NCBI GenBank assembly: GCA_025057645.1
Contig: JANXBJ010000001.1
Location: forward strand, 492,357 to 556,356
DNA length: 64,000 nucleotides
Direction of reading: 5' to 3'
Origin: Anaerolineales bacterium
GTDB lineage: Bacteria > Chloroflexota > Anaerolineae > Anaerolineales > UBA4823
The notes beneath the pieces are model-generated. The model made no database searches, was not told the DNA's origin, and saw only the letters and a program-made list of their open reading frames with translations. How positions within the stretch are numbered: position 1 is the first letter of the stretch; each line of letters begins with the position of its first letter. Positions 29,285 through 40,636 of this stretch are shown here, piece by piece. The translations under genes were made by a program, and so were the position numbers.

Positions 29285-30202
29285 ATGATTGAAGCGATCG
29301 TCTTCGGAAACGTAACCCTAGACGTGATCTGTCAAACTGTCGATGAGGTGCCGCGCTATGAGTCGGTCTCGTTTGACCGAGTAGTGCTTTCGCCGGGCGG
29401 ATGTGCATCAAACGTCGCCATAGGTCTAGCGGCCTTGGGAGTAAGTCCCGCTCTGGTATGTAAGATCGGTCAAGACCCGGCTGCAGAGATTCTCAAGAAG
29501 ACATGGGAGAAATTTGGTTTGTCTCTGGATTATGTGCGGGTAGACCCAAGTGTCCATACTGCAGTCAGCGTTGGGCTGGTTGATCATGATGCTCAGCCCC
29601 GCTTTGTTCACACTCCGGGAGCCAATGGACGTCTCACCCTCGAAGACTTCCCTGAAACTTTGTTCCATCAGGATGGGATAAAAAGTCTACACATAGCTGG
29701 TTTTTTTGTGCTACCCGGGTTGTTGGATGAGAGGCTGCTTGATTTCCTCAAGAGAGCTCATGAGAAGGGATGGTTTGTCTCGTTAGATGTAGTGAACTCT
29801 AAGCGCTACTGGAGGCCGGAGTATCTGTTCCGCTGCCTTGAGGAGATAGATGTCTTTTTATGCAATAAAGCGGAGGCAATAAAGCTTAGCGGTGCTAACA
29901 GTGTGGAAGAAAGTGCCCAGCGATTGCGTGAGTTAGGGGCGAAGTGCGTGGTGATAAAGGTTGGAGCTGAAGGTTGTTATCTGCATAGCGATGAGGTCGT
30001 CCGGCGGGTTCCGACCCGACCCGTAACGGTGATTGATACGACCGGAGCGGGGGATGCATTTGCGGCGGGGTTCATCTCAGCTTTAGTGCGGGGAAAAGGT
30101 CTTGAGGAGGCTTGTTTGCTGGCGAACGAATGCGGTGCAGGGGTGGTGCAAGAGTTGGGCACGATCACTTACTGGGAGCGACGGAGAGGGGCTGAGCAGT
30201 AG
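29285..30202 (+). CDS. PfkB-family carbohydrate/nucleoside kinase
   Basis: 'SPGGCASNVAIGLAALG' and 'DTTGAGDAFAAGFISAL' PfkB signatures. Confidence 0.93.
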   Translation: MIEAIVFGNVTLDVICQTVDEVPRYESVSFDRVVLSPGGCASNVAIGLAALGVSPALVCKIGQDPAAEILKKTWEKFGLSLDYVRVDPSVHTAVSVGLVDHDAQPRFVHTPGANGRLTLEDFPETLFHQDGIKSLHIAGFFVLPGLLDERLLDFLKRAHEKGWFVSLDVVNSKRYWRPEYLFRCLEEIDVFLCNKAEAIKLSGANSVEESAQRLRELGAKCVVIKVGAEGCYLHSDEVVRRVPTRPVTVIDTTGAGDAFAAGFISALVRGKGLEEACLLANECGAGVVQELGTITYWERRRGAEQ

Positions 30203-30373
30203 CACGGTTTTAGGTTAGCTTAAGCGAAGCGCGGAGCGGAGGTGTGTCTGTTGGGTTCACCTTAATGCGTATAGCCACCTAGCACAACAACAAGCAGAAC
30301 ACCACAACAAACCTCAAAAAACCAACCCCACAAGAACCAAACCAATCCAAGCCAGAGAACTCGAACTCAACCA

Positions 30374-30940
30374 ATGCGCTTCAGGTTCGATCACTTCGAT
30401 TGGATCGCTCCAATATACGACAGAATTATCCCCCGTGCGCAGATTGAAACCCTGATTCAATATGGCAAGTTCCCCACGGAGGGGAGAGTGCTCGAGGTCG
30501 GTGGTGGAACAGGGAGGATCGTCCAGGAGATGAATCAGATCCAAACCCAAATCTTCGTCCTCGATAGCAGCCTAGGGATGTTGCGGGTCGCTCAAAGTAA
30601 GCTGGCCGTAAATTTGGTTCTGGGTATGGCCGAGCACTTGCCGTTCGCAGAAGAGAGCTTTGAGCGAGTGATTCTTATCGACACTTTACATCACGTTGTA
30701 GACGCTCACCAAACCTTGTCGGAGTGCTTGCGAGTCTTGAGAAAGGATGGGCTTTTGCTCATTCAAGAGCCAGATATCCACCAGTGGGGCGGCAAGCTAA
30801 TCTGTGCCCTTGAAAAACTGCTTTTGATGCGGAGTCGTTTGTTATCTACGGACGAGATTAATTCCATGCTCTCCCCCTTGGCAAGCGAGGTTACGGTTTA
30901 CCTAGGACAGCACCAATATTGGATTATCTGCAGAAAATAA
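30374..30940 (+). CDS. Class I SAM-dependent methyltransferase
   Basis: 'VLEVGGGTGRIVQEM', 'VILIDTLHHVVDAHQTLSECLRVLRKDGLLLI'. Confidence 0.87.
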   Translation: MRFRFDHFDWIAPIYDRIIPRAQIETLIQYGKFPTEGRVLEVGGGTGRIVQEMNQIQTQIFVLDSSLGMLRVAQSKLAVNLVLGMAEHLPFAEESFERVILIDTLHHVVDAHQTLSECLRVLRKDGLLLIQEPDIHQWGGKLICALEKLLLMRSRLLSTDEINSMLSPLASEVTVYLGQHQYWIICRK

Positions 30941-30948
30941 TGCATTCA

Positions 30949-32037
30949 CTAGCATATTCTCGGCAACATCTCGCCGGAGAGCATTTCGAGCAGCCGAGTA
31001 CTCCCCATCGAAGTGCGAAGCAGGACTTTTCGAGCGGGTTGTGGAATTACTTCACCGATAATGGCTGCCTCAACACCGTAAGGATGAGAGCGAATGGCTT
31101 TCAGAATGTCCCCTGCCTTGCTTGGATCGACAAAAAACAAACATTTCCCTTCGTTCGCCATATAGAGGGGGTCGAAGCCTAACATCTCGCATACTGAGAG
31201 GACAGCTTCACGGATCGGAATGGCCGTTTCATCGATCTGAATACCGACGTTCGACTGCCGGGCGATCTCAATCAGGGCAGTTGCTATCCCACCCCGGGTC
31301 GGGTCGCGCATCGCGTGAATGGCATTGCCCTTCTCCTGCCTCCCGGCCTCTAAGGCAACAGCGATCAGTTGGTTTAGCGGGGCGACATCACTTCTAAGGT
31401 CAGCAGTGAGCCCCAACTCGCCACGAGCAAGTAAGACGGCCACCCCGTGCTCCCCTATTGTACCGGATAGGATAACCTGATCTCCGACCTGCACTCTACA
31501 GCCGCCAATTTGAAGCGATTTATGGCGAATCCCGATGCCTGTAGTATTGATGAAGATTCCATCTCCTTTTCCTTTTTCGACCACTTTTGTGTCACCAGCG
31601 ACAACTTGGACGCCGGCTTCCTCAGCGGCCTCGACCATGGAGGATACGACGTGCTTCAAGACTTCAACCTGTAGTCCTTCTTCTAGAATAAAGCCCGCCG
31701 ATAGGTACAACGGCTTGGCACCCATAACTGAAATATCGTTAACTGTGCCGCATATAGCCAGCCTGCCGATATCCCCACCGGGGAAGAAAATCGGAGAAAT
31801 CACATGGGAGTCTGTGCTTAGCACAATTTCAAATTCGGAATCAACTTCTGGAAGGACAGCTCCATCGTCCCGCTGTTCGAGAAAAGGATTTTTGAACTGA
31901 GCTGCAAAAACTTCTTCGATGAGATTATGAGTCAGTCTCCCTCCACTACCGTGGCCAATGACGATTTGCTCGGAGTGAGATAGCGGAACTGGGCAATAGG
32001 CGCCTAGGAAGTCGAGTGCCCGGCTTTGATCAGACAT
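30949..32037 (-). CDS. hypE: [NiFe] hydrogenase maturation protein HypE
   Basis: AIRS-like fold '[14 protein letters not shown]'...'[17 protein letters not shown]'...'[14 protein letters not shown]' with conserved C-terminal PRxC; start inferred to overlap hypD. Confidence 0.95.
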   Translation of the reverse strand: MSDQSRALDFLGAYCPVPLSHSEQIVIGHGSGGRLTHNLIEEVFAAQFKNPFLEQRDDGAVLPEVDSEFEIVLSTDSHVISPIFFPGGDIGRLAICGTVNDISVMGAKPLYLSAGFILEEGLQVEVLKHVVSSMVEAAEEAGVQVVAGDTKVVEKGKGDGIFINTTGIGIRHKSLQIGGCRVQVGDQVILSGTIGEHGVAVLLARGELGLTADLRSDVAPLNQLIAVALEAGRQEKGNAIHAMRDPTRGGIATALIEIARQSNVGIQIDETAIPIREAVLSVCEMLGFDPLYMANEGKCLFFVDPSKAGDILKAIRSHPYGVEAAIIGEVIPQPARKVLLRTSMGSTRLLEMLSGEMLPRIC

Positions 32038-33148
32038 GGCTCCTCTCCGATGAGCCGGCATGACGAGAGTATTGATAATAGGCCGCACAAGCACCCTCTG
32101 AAGAGACCATCGTCGCCCCAAGGGGATTCTGCGGGGTGCAAAGTGTTCCGAATGCAGCACATTCGTAGGGCTTCTTGAGGCCCTGCAGAATCAGGCCTGA
32201 AATACACAGCGGAGACTCTTGGCCCTCAACGGACTGTGTTTCAAACCGCCGCTCCGCATCAAATCTAGCATATGTGTCCCTGAGCTTCCAGCCACTTCTG
32301 GGGATTACCCCAATGCCACGCCACGTTCGATCGCAGACTTCAAAAACTTGAGAGATCACTTTTTGTGCGGGGATATTCCCTTCATAAGTGACAACCCTTG
32401 AATATGCGTTTTCTACCTCATGCGTTCCCCTTTCCAACTGAAGCACAACTCGATAAATTCCCTCTAGGATGTCCAGTGGCTCAAAACCGGTTACGACAAT
32501 AGGGACGCGAAATTGCGAGGCAATCGGTACATATTCCCAGTAACCCATCACAGTGCATACATGTCCGGCTGCTAAGAAACCCTGCACTCGATTATGGGGG
32601 GAGGAAAGAATTGCCCTTATAGCAGGCGGAACACACACATGAGAAACCAGCATGCTAAAGTTCTCAATCTTCAGGGCTTCCGCCTGCAGAACACACATTG
32701 CGTTGGCGGGCGCAGTGGTCTCGAAGCCGATAGCGAAAAACACAACTTGTTTTGTGGGATTTTCCTGAGCGATTTTGAGGCTATCCAGCGGCGAGTAAAC
32801 TACCCGAACATCTCCTCCCCTCGCCTTCACGCTGAACAAGTCTCCTGAAGAACCCGGCACGCGGAGCATATCTCCGTAAGAGGTAAAAATCACGTCCGGC
32901 AAGGAGGCTATTTGCAAGGCTTTATCTACAAGCTCAAGCGAAGTCACGCATACTGGGCAACCCGGGCCGTGGATTAGCTCGATCTCCTCGGGCAGGAGCT
33001 GATCCAACCCAAACTTTTTGATTGCATGGGTCTGACCACCGCAGATTTCCATGATCGACCACGGCCGCGTCAGCACCTTTCTGATCTGGCGCACCTTGGC
33101 TTGAACTAATTTGGTGTCCCGAAAACCATATCGAAGCCTGAGGTCCAT
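32030..33148 (-). CDS. hypD: [NiFe] hydrogenase maturation protein HypD
   Basis: '[12 protein letters not shown]', '[10 protein letters not shown]', '[14 protein letters not shown]', '[13 protein letters not shown]'. Confidence 0.97.
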   Translation of the reverse strand: MDLRLRYGFRDTKLVQAKVRQIRKVLTRPWSIMEICGGQTHAIKKFGLDQLLPEEIELIHGPGCPVCVTSLELVDKALQIASLPDVIFTSYGDMLRVPGSSGDLFSVKARGGDVRVVYSPLDSLKIAQENPTKQVVFFAIGFETTAPANAMCVLQAEALKIENFSMLVSHVCVPPAIRAILSSPHNRVQGFLAAGHVCTVMGYWEYVPIASQFRVPIVVTGFEPLDILEGIYRVVLQLERGTHEVENAYSRVVTYEGNIPAQKVISQVFEVCDRTWRGIGVIPRSGWKLRDTYARFDAERRFETQSVEGQESPLCISGLILQGLKKPYECAAFGTLCTPQNPLGATMVSSEGACAAYYQYSRHAGSSERSHV

Positions 33149-33161
33149 CAGAACAACACCT

Positions 33162-33401
33162 CTACGAGGCGTCTTCTAGGTCTGCAAGCTCACTCAGCAA
33201 AGCGAGAGTCTGGTTTGCCTCTTCCTCACTGATTACATTAAGTGCAAAACCGACATGAACTAATACATAGTCGCCTACTTTCGCTTCAGGGACGTAGGTG
33301 AGACAAGCTTCACGGAACACACCACCAAAATCGACTTTGCCCATAACTAAACCGTTCGATTCATAAACTTCGATAATTTTACCCGGTATGCCTAAACACA
33401 T
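33162..33401 (-). CDS. hypC: [NiFe] hydrogenase chaperone HypC/HybG
   Basis: N-terminal [12 protein letters not shown] (start 33401). Confidence 0.95.
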   Translation of the reverse strand: MCLGIPGKIIEVYESNGLVMGKVDFGGVFREACLTYVPEAKVGDYVLVHVGFALNVISEEEANQTLALLSELADLEDAS

Positions 33402-33441
33402 CGCTTGCTCTCCACAAAACCATCCTGAATGATTGACTAGG

Positions 33442-35775
33442 TTATTGCCGTTTGGATGCAATCGCCACTTGGCCTAGAGAGATCCCGCCGTCGTTTGGGG
33501 GGATCTCACGGTGAGTCAGAACGGTAAAGCCTTCCTGTCGCAAGCGCCTACAGGTTCTTTGCAGCAACTTTATGTTCTGCCAAACGCCTCCGCTAAGGGC
33601 AACCTGAAGGATTCCGGTTTCCCTATACAGAAGTTTGCAAACCTCCAACACGAGTATAGAAAGCGTGTCATGAAACCGTGTCGCAATATCAACCGGAGAC
33701 ACGCCACTTAAGTATTCATCGACGATGGCATGAACCATTCGGCGGACATCGATCTGAATCAACGAATGCCCCTGCGTTGGTGCAGAAATTAACTCGTAAG
33801 GGTATGCATGACCACTGCCCTCAGAGGCCAGGGCCTCCAATTCAATGGCCGCTTGGGCCTCGTAGTTGATGGCTTGGCGCACGCCGATCAGCGAGGCCAC
33901 CAGATCGAACAACCTTCCGATGCTCGAGGTGGGGGTAAGATTGATCTGGCGTTCCAACTGCAAGGTAAGCAATTGACGTTCTTCAGCAGGCAGCGCCTGA
34001 ACGGGCGGCAAATCGGGGTGCCATTCTATTCCAGCATGAAATAAGTAGGCGAGAGCAACCCGTGCCGGAACCCGAACTGCGCGGTCTCCCCCGGGTAAAG
34101 GAAAATATTGGAGATGGGCCGCTCTCCGATAAGCTTGGTAGGAGACGATTAAAAATTCTCCGCCCCAAATACATCCATCTTCACCGTAGCCTGTCCCATC
34201 AAAAGAAACCCCGATAACAGGCTCATTGCTACTCCAACCGTTTTCTGCCATACAGCTCGCAATGTGGGCGTGATGATGCTGAATCGCTAGCAGCGGGAGT
34301 TTATCCTGCTTCGCTTTCTGCAATGCGTAATGGGTGGATAAATAGTTGGGGTGTTTGTCGCAAGCGAGCAACTCCGGACGGACGCGAAATAGTCTTTGGT
34401 AGTGCTCGATGCCTTCCTCTAGGGAGCGATAAGTCTCATAGGTCTCCAAATCACCGATATGATGACTGACAAAGGCGTATTCCTCGCGAGTAAGGCAAAA
34501 GGTGTTTTTCAGCTCGGCACCAACCCCAAGGATCGGGTTTGTTTTCCACGGCAGACGAATTGGGTTTGGCGCATAGCCTCGCGAGCGCCGAGTGGAGTAT
34601 AGCCTACGGCGGCCTTCTCCATCTTCAACCGTCCGCACAACTGAGTCATCGCAGCGGATATGGATTGGCCGATTGTGGAGCAGAAAAACGTCCGCCAGCG
34701 TTGCCAGTTGAGAAAGCGCTTGGTCGTTCTCAGTAGCAATCGGCTCTTCCGATCGGTTTCCGCTGGTGAGGACGATCGCTTCAAGAGGATAGTTACGGTA
34801 GGTCCGTTGATCAAAGTCATAAAATAACAGATAGTGTAGCGGGCTATAGGGCAACATCACTCCCAGCGTATTCTGGTTTGGAGCCACGCTGGGGACAATC
34901 GAAGAAGAAGGGCGTTTTGGTAAGAGAACAATCGGTCGTTCCCTAGAGGTTAGCAAATCGATGTCCGCTTGTGTCGTCAAGCAGTGCCGTTGGATGGTTT
35001 CAAGGTCAGGCATCATCAGGGCGAAGGGTTTGTCCACTCGTTTCTTCCGCTCTCGGAGGGCTGTCACTGCGCGCGTATTGAGAGCGTCACAGGCAAGGTG
35101 AAAACCCCCAATCCCCTTAACCGCTACAATTAGTCCTTCTTGGAGGCTCTTTTGGACTTGTTGAATAACTTCTATATCACTCAAACCGGGAACTAATTTC
35201 CCCGCAAACACCAAGCTCAAGTGGGGGCCACACTCAGCACAAGCCACAGGCTGAGCATGAAAGCGCCTATCCATTGGATCATGATACTCTTTGCTGCATT
35301 GTGAACACAGGGGAAACGATGCCATGGTAGTGTTGGGCCGGTCATAAGGGATAGCCTTGGTGATCGTAAAACGCGGCCCGCAATTCGTGCAGTTAATGAA
35401 GGGATACAGGAAACGCCGGTTTTGAGGGTCGAATAACTCGCTAAGGCACTCTCCGCAAATCGAGATATCTGGAGATATCGGAAGGAAAGCGGTATCAATA
35501 TCTTGCGATTCGATGATCTCAAATGCGGTGAAATGATTGCTCTGAGCAGGGTGGGATTCTATATAGTCAATCCGGGCAAGGGGAGGAGTCTCGCTTTTGA
35601 GCCTCTCGAGGAAGCGGACAATCGCTCCCTCCTCGCCCTCAACCAAGATTTCTACTCCAGCACTCGTATTTTTTACCCAACCTAGCAGGCCTTCCTGGTT
35701 TGCCAAACGGTAGACAAAAGGGCGAAAACCAACTCCTTGAACGATACCACCAATGCGGATATACCTACCAACCAT
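33442..35775 (-). CDS. hypF: Carbamoyltransferase HypF
   Basis: Acylphosphatase 'GIVQGVGFRPFVYRLA', Zn fingers CxxC, YrdC domain, 'HHHAHIASCMAENG'. Confidence 0.97.
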   Translation of the reverse strand: MVGRYIRIGGIVQGVGFRPFVYRLANQEGLLGWVKNTSAGVEILVEGEEGAIVRFLERLKSETPPLARIDYIESHPAQSNHFTAFEIIESQDIDTAFLPISPDISICGECLSELFDPQNRRFLYPFINCTNCGPRFTITKAIPYDRPNTTMASFPLCSQCSKEYHDPMDRRFHAQPVACAECGPHLSLVFAGKLVPGLSDIEVIQQVQKSLQEGLIVAVKGIGGFHLACDALNTRAVTALRERKKRVDKPFALMMPDLETIQRHCLTTQADIDLLTSRERPIVLLPKRPSSSIVPSVAPNQNTLGVMLPYSPLHYLLFYDFDQRTYRNYPLEAIVLTSGNRSEEPIATENDQALSQLATLADVFLLHNRPIHIRCDDSVVRTVEDGEGRRRLYSTRRSRGYAPNPIRLPWKTNPILGVGAELKNTFCLTREEYAFVSHHIGDLETYETYRSLEEGIEHYQRLFRVRPELLACDKHPNYLSTHYALQKAKQDKLPLLAIQHHHAHIASCMAENGWSSNEPVIGVSFDGTGYGEDGCIWGGEFLIVSYQAYRRAAHLQYFPLPGGDRAVRVPARVALAYLFHAGIEWHPDLPPVQALPAEERQLLTLQLERQINLTPTSSIGRLFDLVASLIGVRQAINYEAQAAIELEALASEGSGHAYPYELISAPTQGHSLIQIDVRRMVHAIVDEYLSGVSPVDIATRFHDTLSILVLEVCKLLYRETGILQVALSGGVWQNIKLLQRTCRRLRQEGFTVLTHREIPPNDGGISLGQVAIASKRQ

Positions 35776-35794
35776 TTCGCCACGCACCTAATTT

Positions 35795-36466
35795 TTAATC
35801 TAGAGAACGGTGGTATTCGATCTTGCTTTCTAGCCACTGATACCAATCCGATAATCCTTCACCGGTACGGCAGGAAATCAAGCGGAGTTCCACGTTCGGG
35901 TTTAGGGCTTCTAAGCCTTTGCGAAAGAAATCAAGGTCAAAGTCCACGTAAGGCAGCAAGTCGATTTTATTCAGAAGGACGTAATCCACTCCGCGATACA
36001 TCGAAGGGTACTTGTGTGGTTTGTCGTGGCCCTCCGGCACGGAGGCGACCAGTACGTTTGCAGACGTACCCAGATCAAAACTGGCGGGACAGACCAGATT
36101 GCCTACATTTTCTACGATCAAAAGGTCGAAATAACCCGGGTCGATTTGCGTTAGAGCCCTATTAAGCATGACCGCATCCAGGTGGCAATTTCCTCCAGTA
36201 TTGATTTGGATTGCCGTGGCACCTGCTGCAACCGCACGCTCTGCGTCCAGAGTGGTTGCAATATCTCCCTCGATTACCAAAATGCGATAGCGCGGCGATA
36301 ATCCCCTGACGGTCCGCTCGATGAGCGTGGTTTTCCCTGCCCCGGGTGAGGCCATTAGATTGATTGAAAATAGCCGAGCTTTCGCTAAGATCTGCCGATT
36401 GGTTTCTGCAATCGCTTCATTGGCGCTGAGGATATTCTGAACGACTTGAAGACGTTGTTGGCTCAT
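35795..36466 (-). CDS. hypB: Hydrogenase nickel-incorporation GTPase HypB
   Basis: 'NLMASPGAGKTTLIERTV' P-loop, 'NTGGNCHLDAVM'; no His-rich N-terminus. Confidence 0.96.
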   Translation of the reverse strand: MSQQRLQVVQNILSANEAIAETNRQILAKARLFSINLMASPGAGKTTLIERTVRGLSPRYRILVIEGDIATTLDAERAVAAGATAIQINTGGNCHLDAVMLNRALTQIDPGYFDLLIVENVGNLVCPASFDLGTSANVLVASVPEGHDKPHKYPSMYRGVDYVLLNKIDLLPYVDFDLDFFRKGLEALNPNVELRLISCRTGEGLSDWYQWLESKIEYHRSLD

Positions 36467-36807
36467 GTTTCGACATCGATCGCCCTAACGTAGAACTCTT
36501 CACCAGTAAGGATTTTAACGCGCGAACTTGCACAATTTGGACAGAAAATCGTCTCTTTATTTAAGTGGTAGACGGTTCGGCATTCTTGACATTCAAAAGA
36601 CGCAGCAACGCGCTGAAAATCCAATTGGGCGTGTTCTGCTATGGTGTCTTTGGCTATAATATCCCAGTAGAACTGAATCGACTCATCAACGAATGAAGAA
36701 AGCTCTCCGATAACCAAATAAATCCGAGAGATTTTTGTAGCCTTAGCCCTTCTGGCATGCTCTAGGACGATGTCCAGAATGTTTTGGGTAACTGCAAGTT
36801 CATGCAT
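36463..36807 (-). CDS. hypA: Hydrogenase maturation nickel metallochaperone HypA
   Basis: MHELAVTQNIL start and Zn site CQEC...CPNC. Confidence 0.96.
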   Translation of the reverse strand: MHELAVTQNILDIVLEHARRAKATKISRIYLVIGELSSFVDESIQFYWDIIAKDTIAEHAQLDFQRVAASFECQECRTVYHLNKETIFCPNCASSRVKILTGEEFYVRAIDVET

Positions 36808-36845
36808 GCACAGGACTTGCCCATTTGGCGCTCTCTCGCTAAGGG

Positions 36846-37052
36846 CTAGGCTTTGCTGCCGCTCTTTCCTTCTCCCGTGCTTTCAGCCTTTTGCTCGGTT
36901 GCCTCCTCAGTAGAGGACTGAAGCCCTTCTTTGAAAGCCCGAATGGCCTTGCCGAATTCGCCTGCCACTCTACTAATTCGACCAACACCGAAGAGCAAGA
37001 TCACGATAAATAGAATGATCAGTAATTCTGCACCCTGAGGTAAATTAAGCAT
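36846..37052 (-). CDS. tatA: Twin-arginine translocase TatA/E
   Basis: '[32 protein letters not shown]'-type TM plus amphipathic helix. Confidence 0.92.
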   Translation of the reverse strand: MLNLPQGAELLIILFIVILLFGVGRISRVAGEFGKAIRAFKEGLQSSTEEATEQKAESTGEGKSGSKA

Positions 37053-37107
37053 AAAAAAGCCTCCTTGTCCTTTGAAGGTCGAACTTTTTCAATTATACTA
37101 CGAAACC

Positions 37108-38460
37108 ATGACGGGCCGAGAGTTGATTATAGTTGGCGGAGGTCTTGCGGGTTGCGAAGCGGCGTGGCAAGCAGCTCAGAGGGGGATTCGCGTTCGTCTG
37201 CTCGAGATGCGACCGCTGGTGAGCACAGGCGCTCATGTTTCTGACCGCCTAGCGGAGCTTGTTTGTTCTAATTCGCTGGGTTCGAACCAGATTGACCGAG
37301 CAACGGGGCTTTTGCTTCATGAACTACGAATGCTGGGTTCACTGCTCATCCGTTGCGCCGATCAGACTGCACTGCCGGCGGGTCAAGCGCTGGCTGTTGA
37401 TCGGGAGCGATTCTCCCAAGAGGTCACGCAAGCCATTCTTTCCCATCCCAACATCGAGGTGTGTCGCGAAGAAGTAAAGCACATCCCAGAAACTTGTTGC
37501 ATCCTTGCTTCAGGACCTCTTACTTCTGAGAGCCTTGCAGCTTCAATTGCTCACTTCTTAGGCCATGCTAATCTATTTTTCTATGACGCCATTTCCCCAA
37601 TTGTCGAAGCGAGCACTATTAACATGGAAATTGCCTTTCGGGGTAACCGCCATGGCCAAGAGGAAGACGGAGATTACATCAACTGCCCGATGACTCGAGA
37701 GGAGTATGAGAGGTTCGTAGAAGAACTCATCAGAGCCGAGAGGATTCAGCTCCGCCCCTTTGAAGAACAGATTGAACACGGTGTGAGGGGTGGCAAGGGT
37801 CAGTTCTTTGAAGCTTGCTTACCGATTGAGGTCTTGGCACAACGAGGGAAAGAAGCATTGGCTTTCGGCCCTCTAAGGCCTATTGGTCTGAAGGACCCGA
37901 GGACAGGCCGCCGTCCTTATGCAGTGGTTCAGCTTCGGCAAGACAACCTTGCCGGCACGTTATACAATATGGTGGGATTTCAAACCAATCTGACTTTCTC
38001 TGAACAAAAAAGGGTCTTCCGCCTGATCCCGGGTCTTGAGAATGCTGAGTTCACGCGCTTTGGCCAGATGCATCGGAACACTTATATTTTCTCCCCTCAG
38101 GCCCTCAAGCCAACGCTACAAACGATGCGCCGCCCCGATCTCTTTATGGCCGGGCAATTGGTTGGTGTAGAGGGTTATGCCGGAAACATTGCCACAGGTT
38201 GGTTGGCCGGGGTTAATGCCTCTCGCTACCTGATGGGCAGGCCTCTAGTGCAACTTCCCAGGGAAACCATGATCGGCAGCTTGATCTACTACGTCACCCA
38301 TGCCAGTGAGAAAGACTTTCAGCCGATGAAGGCAAACTTTGGCTTGCTCCCTTGCCGTGAAGACGAATGGGTAAAGAATAAAAAACAACGTCACCAATAC
38401 TTTGCCCAACGGTCTATTCTCGTCTTGCAGAAATGGATCAGAGAGCACGGTGGGCTCTAA
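37108..38460 (+). CDS. trmFO: tRNA (uracil-5-)-methyltransferase, folate-dependent, TrmFO
   Basis: '[21 protein letters not shown]', 'LVCSNSLGS', '[20 protein letters not shown]'. Confidence 0.96.
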   Translation: MTGRELIIVGGGLAGCEAAWQAAQRGIRVRLLEMRPLVSTGAHVSDRLAELVCSNSLGSNQIDRATGLLLHELRMLGSLLIRCADQTALPAGQALAVDRERFSQEVTQAILSHPNIEVCREEVKHIPETCCILASGPLTSESLAASIAHFLGHANLFFYDAISPIVEASTINMEIAFRGNRHGQEEDGDYINCPMTREEYERFVEELIRAERIQLRPFEEQIEHGVRGGKGQFFEACLPIEVLAQRGKEALAFGPLRPIGLKDPRTGRRPYAVVQLRQDNLAGTLYNMVGFQTNLTFSEQKRVFRLIPGLENAEFTRFGQMHRNTYIFSPQALKPTLQTMRRPDLFMAGQLVGVEGYAGNIATGWLAGVNASRYLMGRPLVQLPRETMIGSLIYYVTHASEKDFQPMKANFGLLPCREDEWVKNKKQRHQYFAQRSILVLQKWIREHGGL

Positions 38461-39353
38461 GACAACACATAGGTGTCTGTATCATCCTGCTCGGTTTTGT
38501 TCCACTTGCGTTGATGGGATGCGAAAACCAGCAGACTGTCTTGTCATCCTCTTCGCCGGAAGATCGACATGCCTTAATCCAACAGGATTTGTCCTTTCAG
38601 ACGGAATGTGGACCACGCTTTCCCGGTTCAACGTGCCATCAAAAGGTGCGCGAATGGATTATTGAGGAGATGCGGGAAAATCACTGGATAGTCGAGACAC
38701 AAATTTTCACGTATAAAGACATCACTGGCGTGAATATTGTCGGCAGATATGGGTCGGGGCGAGATTTGGTTATCCTCGCCACCCACTATGACACCCGCTT
38801 CACCGCCGATCGAGACCCCCAAGTTGAACTTCGCAACCAACCGGTGCCCGGTGCCAATGATGGTGCATCAGGTGTTGCGCTTCTTCTCCACCTTGCAAGG
38901 GAGATTCCCAAGCTCTCTTTTTCCGAGGAAAAGGAAATTTGGCTGGTCTACTTTGATCTGGAGGATAACGGAGGTTACCCGGGATGGGACTGGATATTAG
39001 GGTCAACTGCCTTTGTGAATTCCCTGACTGAAACGCCTCAGGCGGTTGTGGTTGTGGACATGATCGGCGACCGAGACTTGAACCTTTTCTACGAGCATCA
39101 TTCGACTCTAGAACTCAGCCAAGAGATCTGGCAGACCGCCCGACAGCTCGGCTACGAACAATATTTCCGGCCGCAATTGAAGCATCGTTTGATTGACGAT
39201 CATCTCCCCTTTATCGAGCGAGGCTTTCCTGCTTCGTTGCTGATCGATTTTGATTACCCCTACTGGCATACCACGCTGGATACCCTGGACAAGGTCTCTG
39301 CTGAGAGCCTACTAATAGTGTCCCACACTTTATTGCAGTGGTTAGGCCAATGA
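38433..39353 (+). CDS. M28-family peptidase / glutaminyl cyclase-like lipoprotein
   Basis: Lipobox 'LALMGC'; 'LATHYDTR', '[17 protein letters not shown]', '[20 protein letters not shown]'. Confidence 0.82.
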   Translation: MDQRARWALRQHIGVCIILLGFVPLALMGCENQQTVLSSSSPEDRHALIQQDLSFQTECGPRFPGSTCHQKVREWIIEEMRENHWIVETQIFTYKDITGVNIVGRYGSGRDLVILATHYDTRFTADRDPQVELRNQPVPGANDGASGVALLLHLAREIPKLSFSEEKEIWLVYFDLEDNGGYPGWDWILGSTAFVNSLTETPQAVVVVDMIGDRDLNLFYEHHSTLELSQEIWQTARQLGYEQYFRPQLKHRLIDDHLPFIERGFPASLLIDFDYPYWHTTLDTLDKVSAESLLIVSHTLLQWLGQ

Positions 39354-39403
39354 ACTTGTTTGAGGCTCTCAATTGACGTTGTGGAATACTCATGGACTAA
39401 GCG

Positions 39404-40624
39404 ATGAAGATAGAACTGGCAAATTTTGTTTCCGAGATCGCCGAAAAGCTGACGAGCACCTCAGCCATCCGGCCTTCCTTAGAGAAGGAAGTCGGTGCGC
39501 TTCTTGATGCGCTTTCTGCCTCAGCACAAACCGGTGATCCTTCTAGTCTAGACAACTTACTGGAGTCGTGGATCTCTCAATACACACAAGCCGAGCTACC
39601 CCAAATTGCTTCCGATTTGGCCAGTTTTCTTCATTCAATCGAACATGCGCTTATTGCTACTATCCGCTGTCACCTCACTCGAGCGCCTCAATCGGACGAA
39701 GCTTCGCCAGAGGAGCAGCTAATTCGGGAAATCTCTGAGGATTTCTTCCGAGCACAGAAGAGACTCTACGACCTCGCCTTCAAAAGGTATGCCGAACAGC
39801 ATTCAAAGACTGCTACTGAAGCACGGGTGATGCTGGAGAAGCTTGAACAGAGCAAATCGAACTTTATCTCGATTGCTGCTCATGAGCTAAAGACCCCTCT
39901 CACGATTATAGAAGGATACTCAACAATGCTTGCAGATGCGCTCTTGCAAGAAGGGTCATCGACCTACCGCATCTACCTAGAAGGAATGCGAAAAGGAGTT
40001 GAGCGACTCAAGCAGATTGTGCAAGATATGATCGATGTCTCCTTGATTGATTCTAGAATGCTCTTACTCAACTTTCAGCCGTGCTTGATCAACCGCTTGA
40101 TCGAAACGGTTGTTGAAGATATGAAAAAAAAGGCCTCCGATCGGGATTTATTGATTCAGTGGCGCCCTATTCCGAGATGTGAGGAGCAAATTTATCTTGA
40201 TGAAGTTCGTCTTTCCCAAGCTCTGCGCAACGTGATCGAGAATGCTATCAAGTATACCCCAGACGGGGGAAGGGTGAGCGTTTACGGGAGAAGGCTCAGT
40301 GGATTCATTGAAATAGTTGTCGAGGATACCGGGATTGGAGTAGACCCAGAGAATCAAACACGCATCTTCGAGAAATTTTCCCAGCTGGGCCAAGTGTCTT
40401 TGCACTCGTCAAGCAAATCCAAGTTCAAGGGAGGTGGAGCCGGGCTGGGCTTACCAATTGCAAAAGGCATACTGGAGGCCCATGGTGGTACAATATGGGT
40501 GGAATCCCCGGGTTACGATGAAGTCCGGTGCCCGGGTTCAACCTTTCATCTAATGGTGCCAGTCAATCTTCGGCCTCCTAGGCCGTCGCTTAACTTCCTA
40601 AGGAGTGATAAGCCCAAAGGGTAG
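39404..40624 (+). CDS. Sensor histidine kinase (HisKA + HATPase_c)
   Basis: 'FISIAAHELKTPLTIIEGYSTML', 'NVIENAIKYTPDGG', 'GAGLGLPIAKGILEAHGG'. Confidence 0.92.
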   Translation: MKIELANFVSEIAEKLTSTSAIRPSLEKEVGALLDALSASAQTGDPSSLDNLLESWISQYTQAELPQIASDLASFLHSIEHALIATIRCHLTRAPQSDEASPEEQLIREISEDFFRAQKRLYDLAFKRYAEQHSKTATEARVMLEKLEQSKSNFISIAAHELKTPLTIIEGYSTMLADALLQEGSSTYRIYLEGMRKGVERLKQIVQDMIDVSLIDSRMLLLNFQPCLINRLIETVVEDMKKKASDRDLLIQWRPIPRCEEQIYLDEVRLSQALRNVIENAIKYTPDGGRVSVYGRRLSGFIEIVVEDTGIGVDPENQTRIFEKFSQLGQVSLHSSSKSKFKGGGAGLGLPIAKGILEAHGGTIWVESPGYDEVRCPGSTFHLMVPVNLRPPRPSLNFLRSDKPKG

Positions 40625-40636
40625 GTGGATATCGGA

